This document shows positions 23,873 to 35,739 of a DNA stretch of 51,803 bases, piece by piece; position 1 is the stretch's first letter, and every line of letters begins with the position of its first letter. The translations under genes and the position numbers were made by a program. Location of the stretch: NCBI GenBank assembly GCA_964058845.1, contig CAXKVR010000379.1, positions 1 to 51,803 of the forward strand, written 5' to 3'. Below the pieces are notes generated by a model, which had not been told where the DNA came from, did not search any database, and was given only the letters and a program-made list of their open reading frames with translations. The DNA comes from Carex sylvatica. Its lineage: Eukaryota > Streptophyta > Magnoliopsida > Poales > Cyperaceae.

Positions 23873-25060
23873 GTTTGAAAATATCAAAACTAAATAAATT
23901 TCATTCTTCTTGAAATCTTATTTGATGTAACAAATATTTGTAGCTTACATTTAACTAGATAATTTATGAAGAAAAGCATTTTTTTAGAAATAATTTTTAG
24001 GGAGCAATGTTGTTTAACATTTCTCATTATAATAATTTATTTATAAAAAAATTTCTGGAATTTTTAAGAAGTAATTTATTTATGCAAAATATAACACACA
24101 CAAATATAAGGAAAACACTATCTGGATTGGTTCCTACCTCCAGAACCGATCCAGATAGGTATCTGGATCGGTTCTGGAGGTAGGAACCGATCCAGATAGT
24201 GTTTTCCTTATATTTGTGTGTGTTATATTTTTGTGTGGGTATACTTTTTAAAAAAATGAAAGTCAGAATGTGTATGTGTCATATTTTTCTAAATTATTTT
24301 AATCGTAAATTCTAATAAATAATTTCATTATTTTTAGCTGTTTGAAAATATCAAAACTAAATAAATTTCATGCTTCTTAATTGAAATCTTATTTGATGTA
24401 ACAAATATTTGTAGCTTACATTTAATAACTAGATAATTTATGAAGAAAAGCATTTTTTTAGAAATAATTTTTTGGGAGCAATGTTGTTTAACATTTCTCA
24501 TTATAATAATTTATTTATAAAAAAATTTCTGGAATTTTTAAGAAGTAATTTATTTATGCAAAATATAACACACACAAATATAAGGAAAACACTATCTGGA
24601 TCGGTTTCTACCTCCAGAACCGATCCAGATAGGTATCTGGATCAGTTGTTTATAAAGAACTGATCTTGATAGTGTTTTCCTTATATTTGTGTGTGTTATT
24701 TTTGTGTGGGTATACTTTTTAAAAAAATGAAAGTCAGAATGTGTATGTGTCATATTTTTCTAAATTATTTTAAATGTAAATTCTGATAAATAATTTTATT
24801 ATTTTTAGTGGTTTGAAAATATCAAAACTAAATAAATTTCATGCTTCTTAATTGAAATCTTATTTGATGTAACAAATATTTGTAGCTTACATTTAATAAC
24901 TAGATAATTTATGAAGAAAAGCATTTTTTTAGAAATAATTTTTTGAGAGTAATGTTGTTTAACATTTCTCATTATAATAATTTATTTATAAAAATTTTCT
25001 GGAATTTTTAAGAAGTAATTTATTTATGCAAAATTTATACACACAAATATAAGAAAAACA
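23873..25060. repeat. Tandem array of ~470-bp units in the CACTA element
   Basis: Copies of the same sequence begin at 23873, 24340 and 24811 (GTTTGAAAATATC), the third partial. Each unit includes an inverted pair of the GGATCGGTT subterminal motif, so the array multiplies likely transposase-binding sites. Confidence 0.8.
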
Positions 25061-25257
25061 CTATCAGGATCAGTTGTTTAGAAAAACTGATCCTGATAGT
25101 TCAACTATCAGGATCAGTTGTTTATAAAAACCGATCCTGATAGACCATTAGGATCGGTTTTGTTCAAAGAACCGATCCAGATAGATATTAGTATCGGTTG
25201 TTTCATATAACCGATCCAGATAGGCTGATCCTGATTCTTGTTTTTCCACTAGTGATT

Positions 25258-25470
25258 GGTTGGACATTATGAAGGAAAAGAACATACCATCTTCTCTGGA
25301 GAAGTACGGTATTGGAGTAAACTCCTTAGGGAAGCAGGGTTTGAAGGAACTGGTTGCAGAATGGATAACTGGCATGTTTTAAACTCAACTCTAAAACCTA
25401 AGTTCACCAAGCCCCATTGTAAACTCAATTCTAAAACCTACCGGATTGATTTTAGATGATGAATCCGAAA
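25258..25470 (+). pseudogene. Fragment with coding appearance, origin unknown
   Basis: An open frame of 67 codons (25256-25459) has uneven, protein-like composition in its first two-thirds (YWSKLLREAGFEGTG) and then a tail rich in Lys and Thr. It starts right after the CACTA end. I do not recognise the family. Its last 75 bp recur in inverted orientation at 39712-39785. It may be part of a host gene or a repeat. Confidence 0.25.
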
Positions 25471-25482
25471 CGTTGAAACCCG

Positions 25483-25685
25483 TCTACAAGTGATGCGTCT
25501 ATATGCAAAAAACTTTTAACTTTCAAATTAATTTTTAGTATAAAATCAAGCAGTCAAAATTAGAAAGTTTATAAATTTATTTTAATGCATTCATTTTTTG
25601 TATGTTTTTTGACCACTTGACTCTATACAAATTAATTCAAAAGTTAAAATTTTTGCATATAGATGCATCACTCATAAGATATACG
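25483..25685. mobile_element. Small foldback MITE
   Basis: Imperfect inverted repeats of about 85 bp (left arm with GCGTCTATATGCAAAAA, right arm with TTTTTGCATATAGATGC) around a short AT-rich centre. No coding capacity. It abuts the first subterminal motif of the large CACTA element. Confidence 0.65.
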
Positions 25686-26649
25686 ATAGTATCAGAATCG
25701 GTTTTTATAAACAACTGATCCTGATAATTAACCGATCCTGATACTATTATGATCAGTTTTTATAAACAACCGATCCTAATAGTGCATATGAAAAGTTAAT
25801 TCGATATTTGTCAGAATCTCGTTTTTCTTCCTCTATCGCCTCTCTTAATTAGCACAACAGCTATTTCGTCCTACATTAATTCAGCTATCTCAGCTCTCTT
25901 TTCTCAGGTACATTTGATCATCTCTTTTCTCAAGTTTGCTATTAGTGGAGCACCATTTATTGGCTATGATTCGGTTCAAACCCTAAACCCTAAATCCTAT
26001 ATATATAAGAAGTGAGTTATGATCCGGGCCCGCTCAAAATCTAAACCTAATCACCTTGATTCAGCTATTTTATTGGTTCCACAAGCTTTTAAGTTTGAAT
26101 ACACATGCATATATATGTGAAGACTTGGATGCACATGCATATATATGCATATATGCTATATATGAGCTAGTATATGAGATATATATGAGTTATTCTCTAT
26201 ATGTGGAGATTTTCTTTATAAGTTTGAATACCTTTCTTATTTCAAGATTTGCATGCACACGCTTTTGAGTTTGCTATATATATGCTATATGAGCAGTTTT
26301 TTTTTTCAAGTTGTAGGATATATAGCATGCATGTTATATATGTACATCTCTTAATTAGGTTTCGATCGATGATTTAATTTTGTAGATTAGCTATTATTGA
26401 GATATTTGGTGCAGCGATCTTCATCTCACTCGATCCGGCATCCAAAAAAAGTTGTAAATACAACCTAGAACTCATGTTTAATTAGTTTTGTGCATTAATG
26501 TATTTTTTTGGTAAGAGATGTATTTATATTAGCTAGGTATGTAGCTCGAGTACTGTCTTATGAGCCACAACTGTATAATTAATGCCTTTAGGTCATGATA
26601 CCCGTTCAAAATTAATTAATTAAGGATTAATTTTGAATAGTCCTCATTT

Positions 26650-26820
26650 TGGGACTGCTCTTTGAATACTTTGTCTTATTTAGGATGTGGCTACATGTTA
26701 GTCGTGTTTTAGCATTTAAGAAAATTTCGACAGAAATGCTGCTGAAATTTTCTTAAATGCTAAAACACGACTAACATGTGTTCACTACTGAGACAAAGTA
26801 TTCAGAGAGTGGGATAGAAT
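26650..26820. repeat. Foldback with perfect 35-bp arms and 15-base loop
   Basis: 26694-26728 is exactly the inverse of 26744-26778, with a 15-base loop between. Outward, an imperfect pairing continues for about 40 bp (TTGAATACTTTGTC on the left, its near-inverse on the right). It lies in the leader of the transposase gene. It is either a MITE or a hairpin that could feed small-RNA processing. Confidence 0.75.
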
Positions 26821-28934
26821 GGTAACCCGATCCTATGTAAGCCCTATTGTGAACAGAATTGAGTACCCCAACCTTGTTCTTAATTAATTGTATTTTATTA
26901 TAATTGTAGATGGACTGCAGTTGGATATACGAAGTATCACGTCTATCTGATGAATATATGACAGGTGTCGAGGAATTTATCAAAGTTGCTACGGAAGATA
27001 TGGCGAATAAAGGGAGTGCACTGATGTCGTGATTATAACAATGGTAAAAAATTCTCCAACCCGAACTAAGTGAGGAACCATTTAATCCGTCGTGGATTCA
27101 AGCAAGGATATAAGTGTTGGTTATGGTACGGTGAGAGTTGCCAATCGACATAGGTACTGGTACTGAGCATCAGGAATACCATATCGGTGGAAATGATGGG
27201 AATGATCTACGGGGATTGGAAACCGATATAAGCGCTCGTACTGAGGATCAGGATACCATACCGAAGAAAATGATGATATGGTGGTAGATAGATGTGATAA
27301 TTTTGATCAAATGTTACGTGATTTAGAAGAAGATTTTGATAATGATAAGCAGTATTATTTATTTGAGAATTTGTACAAAGATTCTAATAAGGAATTGTAT
27401 CCTGGTTGTTCTAAATTTTCAAAATTGAAAGATGTATTAAAATTGTATAATCTTAAAGCATGTAACAGTTGGAGTGATAGAAGTTTTACTGAGTTATTGC
27501 AAACTTTAAAAGAAATACTTCCGGATGGAAATGAGATACCACATAATGTTTATGAAGCGAAGAAAATATTGTGCCTAGTGAATTTAGAAGTTCAAAGAAT
27601 ACATGCGTGTCGAAATGAGTATAAAGATCTTCACGAGTGTCCAAAATGTGGTGCATCACGTTACAAACCAAAGCAGTTAACCAGCGATAAAAGTGATGAT
27701 TACAAACTGAATAAAGGGTCTCCGGCAAAAGCATTGTGGTACCTCCCCGTGAAACCGAGATTCAAACGTTTTTTCTCAAATGCTAAAGATGTGAAATTAG
27801 TGCGTTGGCATGCCGATAACCGAAAAAAAGATAGAAAATTACGGCACCCCGCTGATTCTCCTCAATGGAGAAATATTGATAGATAATTCTCCAAATTCGT
27901 ACGTGACCCTAGAAATCTTAAGCTTGGGCTGAGTACAGATGGAATAAATTTGTATAGTAGCATGAGCAGCAAGTATAGCAGTTGGCCGGTTCTATTATGC
28001 ATTTATAATCTTCCGCGTTGGTTATGTATGAAACGCAAATACATCATGTTGACCTTGTTCATATCAGGACCCAAACAGCCCGGGAACGACATAGATGTGT
28101 ATCTAGCGCTATTGATCGAGAATTTAAAAGAATTATGGCAATCCGGAGTGCAGATATTTGATGTACAGCAAGGAGAAATTCACTTTAAGGGCTATGATTT
28201 TCTGCACCATTAATGATTTTTTGTCTTATGGAAATTTATCGGGTTACAGTGTCAAATGAGAGAAAGCGTGCCATGTTTGCCTGGACGATACAGTCGATGT
28301 GTGGCTACCTAATTCCTCTAAAAACGTGTACATAGGTCATTGTAGATTTCTTCCTGCCAATCACGCACACTGAAAGAGAAAGAAAGAATTCAATGGAAAG
28401 ACCGAGAATACCAGAGGAAATTATCCATTGACTAGCAAAGCTGTTTATTCGCGAGTGAAGGATATCAAAGTTCAATTTGGGAAATTTAAATAAAATGTGG
28501 TGAGAAAGAAAGAGGCACTGAAAATTAGTTGAAAGAAGAGGTCAATATTCTTTGATTTACCATACTGGCAGCACTTAGATGTTCGACACTGTCTCGATGT
28601 GATGTATGTGGTTAAAAATGTGTGTGATAGCCTGGTTGGAACATTATTGAATATTCCAGGTAAGACTAAGGATGGTATCAATGCTCAGAAAGACATGCAA
28701 TTCTTGAACATACGATCGGATCTACAACCAGCAGAGAAGGAAAGAGAATGAGAAATTTTGTACATATCTAAAATCCGCAATGCATACGCTGTTGAAATAA
28801 GAGAAAAAAAGTTTATTGGAATGCCTTCATGGTGTCAAAGTTCCATCTGGATATTCTTCGAATATTAAAAACTTAGTTTCACTCGAAGATTTAAAATTGA
28901 CAGGAATGAAGTCTCATGACTATCATGTTTTAAT

Positions 28935-30996
28935 TGTTGGGGTTTTGACAGTTCAAACCCATTGATTTGATTAAGTGCAGAAAGAACGTAAAACAAAATT
29001 TTACTTCTAATCTTAATCCAAGGATTAAACGGGGTATGTCAGGAAACATTCCAAGGGGTCCACCTTCCGTATTCCTTTGACATCAGAACCCTATTTAATC
29101 CTTTTACAGATCTACTCCATAATTGATTTCTAAAACATTAATCTACTTACCAGTTAAATAGATTAATATAACTTGTATATACCTTGTTTCCAAATTCTGA
29201 TTGGAAAGCAGACCGAGCGAGAAGAGCTACACCAGGGAATGACTCGTCTCGGAGTATCACACGTGTGATACCTCTATCGGTTATCCACCAGGACTAACCA
29301 GAGAGCGGTTTATTTCTTATTGCCAGAAATACCGTAAACCGCGGTTTTCTGCAAAAACACTATTCACCGAGAAAAGGACGAAATAACACTATTCACGAAT
29401 TTGCAGTTATTCAGATTCACTAATGAGCAAAAACTGAAATACCGCGAAATTCGAGAAAACACTATTTACCGATCCCGTAAATATACTTCTCAACAACCCG
29501 CAAGATTATACGTCAACTACATATAACTTTCTTTTCCCAACCGAAACACTATTTGGGAGAGAAACCGAGAAAGAGAGAAAATAGATTACCGAACTGATCA
29601 GACAGATTCGATATCTCAGAAATTAGTCATTTTCTCTCTACCCCTCCACCTCTATTTATAGGCATTTGAGGAGGTTTGGAAATTACGAAAATGCCATTTA
29701 CCAAAATGCCATTTACGGAAATGCCATTTACCAAAATGCCATTTACGGAAATGCCATTGAATGGATAAGGATGATGACATGTCATGTGTAAAAAGACCAA
29801 AATGCCCTTGTGGATAATGTTGATGACATGTATGGATAATGATGAATTTAAAAGACAAAATTCAATTAATATCCATATGTCATATATATAATTGTTCTGA
29901 ACAGTTATATTTCTTGCGGTTGTTGTTTCGGTAATTTTTATACAACGTGTCGTGCACGTTTATAATTTAACCGTTGTTTTTGCTTGTCATCTTATATGAC
30001 ATTTATAATTTAATTATAACACGTATAATTAATTATAACCATCTTAATATTAATTATAATCAATTTATAATTAATCAATAAGATTCTCCGATTAACTCCT
30101 ATACGGTGTGACCCAATAGGATCTGTGTTATGTTGGTAAATAGAATTAAAACTGTTTTAACTTCTATAATCATGAGAGGCATCTGGCATAACGCATCATG
30201 ACCATCCAATTACACAGATGATGCTGTACTGTACAATATCACGATCCAGTAAACTATTTTACTCGTGTCAGTTCTTTCGTCTCATAGCTATCAGATCAGT
30301 TTTAAGGTAGGTGTGTGTCATCCTTGCAAACTTAATCTTTTCTTGATCTTGAGCAGATTATTGTAATTATACCGCTAGCAGATAATCTTACTCTATCAAG
30401 GGGCCCAGTGATGCTATAGCTCGTATAGAGATACGAGGGACAATAGTACTTTTGGTAAACCATCACTACCTCAGCTAAGCTATGTGTACCGAAAAGCTAC
30501 CGTTATAACTGCGTTTTACTGACAGCGTTAGATAACAATCACACATACACATCTCTTAGTAGGAAAGATGAATACCTCATACTTTAGAACTTAATACTGA
30601 ATGAAAACATTAATGACACGTACACAATTCCATTTAATGTTTCATTCGGGGTCTGTCAAATACCATGTTCCTAGAACATGTATCTATGTGATTAAAATGA
30701 CATCTCTTGTCAGTGGTCTGTAAAACTTGACCATCTTTTAATCCACATACTAACCTTGTAACGGTTAATTAGTGTTCCTGCTAATTACCTCGGTTAGTGA
30801 CTTTTAAGAATATATAACATCTATATTATGAAGTTTCACAATTCCAGTTATTGACTCTAGTCAGATAAATGAATGATTCATAAATGTAATAATATTCAAG
30901 GCAACAAAATGACAGTTTATTTAATCACTCAATTCATGAACAAAGCTTTATGATAATTTATCGTATTATTGACTTCTAGATTATTACAAACTAACA
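28935..30996 (+). mobile_element. Solo LTR of an LTR retrotransposon in the transposase gene
   Basis: Starts TGTTGG, ends TAACA, and is flanked by perfect 5-bp duplications TTAAT (28930-28934 and 30997-31001). Deleting it with one duplication makes the transposase frame continuous. It has a promoter-like TATTTATAGGC at about 29654 and no coding region, so it is one long LTR left after recombination between two. The parent family is unknown. Confidence 0.85.
29690..29758. repeat. Short tandem repeat in the solo LTR
   Basis: About four to five copies of AAATGCCATTTACC/GG, 16-17 bp each, just downstream of the promoter-like TATA. Confidence 0.8.
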
Positions 30997-32760
30997 TTAA
31001 TGACACAGCTTCTTCCTGTTACAATTCGGGACATATTGCCAAAGTGTGTTAGGCAGACCATCACGAAGCTTTGTTTTTTCTTTAACACCATATGTTGCAA
31101 AGTAAATGGCCCTGATACATTAGATGCTCTACAGAAGGAGGTTGTTGTCACTCTTTGTCATCTTGAAATGTATTTTTCGCTGTCTTTTTTTTATATCATG
31201 GTTCATTTAATCGTTCACATAATTAGAGAAATTAAGATGTGTGGACCTGTTTTCTTGCGGTACATGTATCCGTTCGAGAGATACATGAGATTGTTAAAGG
31301 CATATGTCAAGAATCGATATCGGCCTGAGGGCAGCATTGTAAGAGCTTATGCTGCCGAAGAGGTCATTGAGTTTTATACTAATTATATGGATGATGTCAA
31401 AGCTATTGGCATCCCTAAATCTCGGCACGAGGGTAGACTTCATGGGGTAGGCACAATCGGTGCGAGATTATTCGAGCCCGATAGTACAACAATGTCACTA
31501 GCACATTTTCATGTTTTACAACACCTCACTGACGTTCATCCTTTTTGGGACCAACATAAGACTCTTTTGCGGCAACAGAATCCTAAGAAATATGACAAGT
31601 GGTTAATCGGCGAACACAATAAAAAATTTGAAGGATGGTTTACACGTAGAGTCATGCAAGCTCCGGAGGGAGAAAATATTATAGAAACTGTCAAATTGTT
31701 GGCTCTTAGTCCAGTCCATGTCGTGAGGACCTTCCAAGGATATGACATCAACGAGTACACATTTTACACAAGAAATCAAGATTCAAAGAGTACCATGCAA
31801 AACAGTGGAGTGACGTTAGCAGCCGTTTCGAGTGATTTTTCAGATCCTAAAGGTGCCGGACCATCGCATTCATCGATGTCATATTACGGGTTTGTTGAAG
31901 AAATTTGGGAGCTAGATTATAGAAAATTTAACATTCCATTATTTATGTGTAAATGGGTCGATAATCGTAGGAGGGTTAAAGTCGACGAAGATGGTTTTAT
32001 TCTGGTGGATTTTTCAGTAAGGCTGGATACAAGGATGATCCATTTATACTTGCAAGACAAGCCACACAAGTGTTCTATGTAACTGATCCGGCCGATCATT
32101 CAAGACATGTTGCCATCTCTGGTAAAAGATGTATCATCGGGATTGATAATGTGGAAAACGAAGAAGTATATGATCATTTTGATGAGATACTACCGTTTTC
32201 CACTGGCATGACATCTTTATCAACCGGTGAGGATAACAAGACAAGTCACACGCGTAACGATCATAATGAAGGATAATGGATTTAAGAAGTTCCCACTGAC
32301 AACAATCCCTAAATTTTTATTGGTATATCAAAATATAAAAATATAAAAAATGTGAGTTATTATTCTTTAATATTGCTGACTTAAGAAATTTTTCCTTTTT
32401 TAGGATGCATTGAAACACTAGACAATGAAAAGCATGCAATTTATTCTTCAATATTTCTTGTAGCTTATTTCTTTTCATGTTATATGTAAATATATTAGCT
32501 TATTTTTTAATTTTAATGTTATTTTTTTAGTAGAATATTTTATTTCACGTTATAAATAATTTTCAAGTTATTAAGATAATATACTAAAATAATTTGTAAG
32601 ATAATATACTAAAATAAATTTATATGTCATAATTTGTTTTAAGATTTCTTATTAAAATAATTAATTAAAACAATTTCATAAAATATTTTTTAAGATGTAA
32701 TTTGTAAGATAATCTGTTTTAAGATTTCTTATTAAAATTACTTCCTAAAAATATTTATTT

Positions 32761-34910
32761 AAAAAGCAAGATATTTATTTAATTTTTATATTTTCTAACC
32801 AATAAAAATAATAAAATTATTTATAAGAATTTATGTATTAAAGTTATTTACAAAATATCATACACATACATATTCTGATTTTAATTTTTTTTAAAAATCA
32901 TACACATACAAAAATATAACACACACACACAAAGCACTACACTATATGGATTGGTTCCTAGCTTAAAAACCGATCCAGATAGTTATCATGATCGGTTCTT
33001 AGCTTAAGAACCAATCCAGATGGTCTATTTCTTAAAAAATTTCTTATAATTTAAAAATAAATAAATTACATATTAAAAATTATTTTATAAATTATTTTAA
33101 TAAGAAATCTTAAACAAAATTACTTCCTAAAAAATATTTTGTAAATTATTTTAATAAAATTGTTTGCAAATTATTTTAAAAAATAGCCTTTTAAATATCT
33201 GATAAGTTAATTGATAAAATTTATCTTATAAGTTAGAATATAAAAATCTAATAAATTATCTTACAAAGAACCTTATAAATCATTCTATCTTACAAATTAT
33301 TTCTAAAAAATGGGTTTTTTTTTATAAATTATCTTGTTAAATATAAACTACAAAAATTTGTAACATCAAATAAGTTTTTAAAAAGCAAGATATTTATTTA
33401 ATTTTTATATTTTTCAATCAATAAAAATAATAAAATTATTTATAAGAATTTATGTATTAAATTTATTTACAAAATATCATACACATACAAATTCTGATTT
33501 TAATTTTTAAAAAAATCATACACATACAAAAATATAATACACACACAAAACACTACACTATCTATATCAGTTCCTAGCTTAAAAACCGATCCAAATAGTT
33601 ATCGGGATCGGTTCTTAGCTTAAGAACCGATCCAGATGGTCTATTTCTTAAAAAATTTCTTATAATTTTAAAAAAAATTAATTACATATTAAAATTTATT
33701 TTATAAATTATTTTAATAAGAAATCTTAAACAAAATTACTTCATAAAAATTATTTTGTAAATTATTTTAAAAAATAACCTTTTAAATATCTGATAAGTTA
33801 ATTGATAAAATTTATCTTGTAAGTTATAATATAAAAATCTAATAAATTATCTTACAAAAAACTTTATAAATCATTCTATCTTACAAATTATTTCTAAAAA
33901 ATGGGTTATTTTTTTTAATAAATTACTTGTTAAATATAAACTACAAAAATTTGTAACATCAAATAAGTTTTTAAAAAGAAAGATATTTATTTAATTTTTA
34001 TATTTTCCAACCAATAAAAATAATAAAATTATTTATAAGAATTTATGTATTAAATTTATTTAAAAAATATCATACACATACACATTCTGATTTTAATTTT
34101 TTTTAAAATCATACACGTACAAAAATATAACACACACACAAAACACTACACTATCTGGATGAGTTCCTAGCTTAAAAAGCGATCCAGATGGTCTATTTCT
34201 TAAAAAATTTCTTATAATTTTTTTAAAATAAATTACATATTAAAAATTATTTTAATAAGAAATCTTAAACAAAATTACTTTTTAAAAATTATTTTGTAAA
34301 TTATTTTAATAAAATTGTTTGTAAATTATTTTAAAAAATAACCTTTTAAATATCTGATAAGTTAATTGATAAAATTTATCTTATAAGTTAGAATATAAAA
34401 ATCTAATAAATTATCTTACAAAGAACTTTATATATCATTCTATCTTACAAATTATTTCTAAAAAATGAGTTATTTTTTTTAATAAATTATCTTGTTAAAT
34501 ATAAACTACAAAAATTTGTAACATCAAATAAGTTTTTAAAAAGCAAGATATTTATTTAATTTTTATATTTTTCAACCAATAAAAATAATAAAATTATTTA
34601 TAAGAATTTATGTACTAAAGTTATTTACAAAATATCATATACATACACATTCTGATTTTAATTTTTAAAAAAATCATACACATACAAAAATATAATACAC
34701 ACACACAAAACACTATCTGGATCGGTTCTTAGCTAGGAACCGATCCTGTTATTTTATTTATTTAAAAAAATTAAAAAAGTTATCTGGATCGGTTCTCATG
34801 CTAAAAATCGATCCTGATAACTATTTGGATCGGTTCCTAGCTTAAGAACCGATCCTGATAACTATCTAGATCGGTTCTTAAGCTAGGAACCAATCCAAAT
34901 AGTGTTAGGG
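32761..34910. repeat. Tandem array of ~560-620-bp units carrying subterminal motifs
   Basis: The same block (AAAAAGCAAGATATTTATTT) begins at 32761, 33380, 33973 and 34538, giving units of 619, 593 and 565 bp plus a partial one. Each ends in an inverted pair of the GGTTCCTAGC / CCGATCC type. The last unit runs into four more such pairs (34720-34905). Between 32275 and 32760 the sequence is AT-rich with no gene. Confidence 0.8.
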
Positions 34911-34919
34911 TATACAAAA

Positions 34920-35200
34920 TAGCGCCTCACATACTTAGCCAAAAATTCAAATCTTTTCTCTCCTAGTCTCCACCGTGACCCTTCCTCTCCTCCTCAAACC
35001 CCTCTATCTCAAAGCTCTTCTTCCGTGACCTCTCCTCCTCTGTGGCCTCTTCCCCCGTGACCTCTTTCTCTCCTCCTCCTCCTCCTCCGTGACCTCCTCC
35101 GTCGTGTCTCTTTCTCCTCCGTTAAAGCTCTCTCTTCCGCTCCTCCCTCTCCATCGGCTCATTGGCTCCGCCTCCCTCTCAAATTTGGGTAAAGTAAATT
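34920..35200 (+). promoter_or_regulatory. CT-rich leader before the Ulp1-type gene
   Basis: Strongly CT-rich with CTCCTCCTC runs and repeated CCGTGACC. Such stretches are common in plant promoters and 5' UTRs. Its role as leader of the downstream gene is inferred from position. Confidence 0.4.
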
Positions 35201-35435
35201 CAAATTATTAGAAATTATTAAAAATTGTTAGAAATTGTTAAAAATTATTTAGAAATTGTTAGAAATTATTTGAAATTTGGATTATTAGAAATTGTTAGAA
35301 ATTTGGATTATTAGAAATTGTTAGAAATTTGGATTATTAGAAATTTTTAGAAATTTGGATTATTAGAAATTGTTAGAAATTTGGATTATTAGAAATTGTT
35401 AGAAATTTAGATTATTAGAAATTGTTAGAAATTGT
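35200..35435. repeat. 26-bp minisatellite (TTAGAAATTG-based)
   Basis: About six regular copies of a 26-bp unit containing GGATTATTAGAAATTG from 35278, preceded by degenerate copies. Confidence 0.8.
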
Positions 35436-35739
35436 TGCTTCTTGTTGCTAATTAGGTATTGCATGTATGTTTAAATTAGATTTTTGGTTTCGGGTTGTTG
35501 TAGTTTGATTGAAATGTTAGTGTTCAACGATTGAATTGTTGGTTTTCAATAGTTTCATTGATTGAAATGTAAATGTGAATTTATAGCTTGGTATATGCAA
35601 ATCTGAATATTTAGTTGTAAATCTATATACAAATGTGAATTTAAAATAGCATATGCATGAGTAATGGGAATGGTTTCTTATATAGTATAGGCATAAATAT
35701 GTTTAAATTGTAAGTTTTTATTTTGAATGATAAGTAGAT

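Larger units (their letters stand above)
22276..25254. mobile_element. Complete non-autonomous CACTA element (CACTAGTGG ends)
   Basis: Begins CACTAGTGGAAAA and ends with its inverse TTTTCCACTAGTG. It is flanked by the 3-bp direct repeat ATT (22273-22275 and 25255-25257), the size expected for CACTA. Both ends carry dense subterminal units of the form CTGGATCGGTT / AACCGATCCAG arranged as inverted pairs. There is no transposase gene in its 2,979 bp. It shares its left 120 bp with the right end of the large element at 39708, so it is probably mobilised by that family. Confidence 0.9.
26910..32274 (+). pseudogene. TNP2-type CACTA transposase, decayed and split by a solo LTR
   Basis: The ATG at 26910 starts the transposase-associated N-terminal domain (MDCSWIYE, then EFIKVAT), soon broken by stops. 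The main transposase domain is recognisable at 27278-28213, with CPKCGASRY near 27640, STDGINLYSS holding a likely catalytic Asp near 27935 and GNDIDVYLALLIENL near 28085. A decayed stretch runs to 28930. The solo LTR 28935-30996 then interrupts it. The frame resumes at 31000 with the DUF4218 block (LCFFFN, LCHLEMYF, GPVFLRYMYPFERYM) and later a DUF4216 block (PLFMCKWVDNRRRVKVDEDG) to 32082. After a frameshift it ends near 32274. TNP2 cuts and joins CACTA ends. This copy has many stops and cannot work. Confidence 0.85.
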
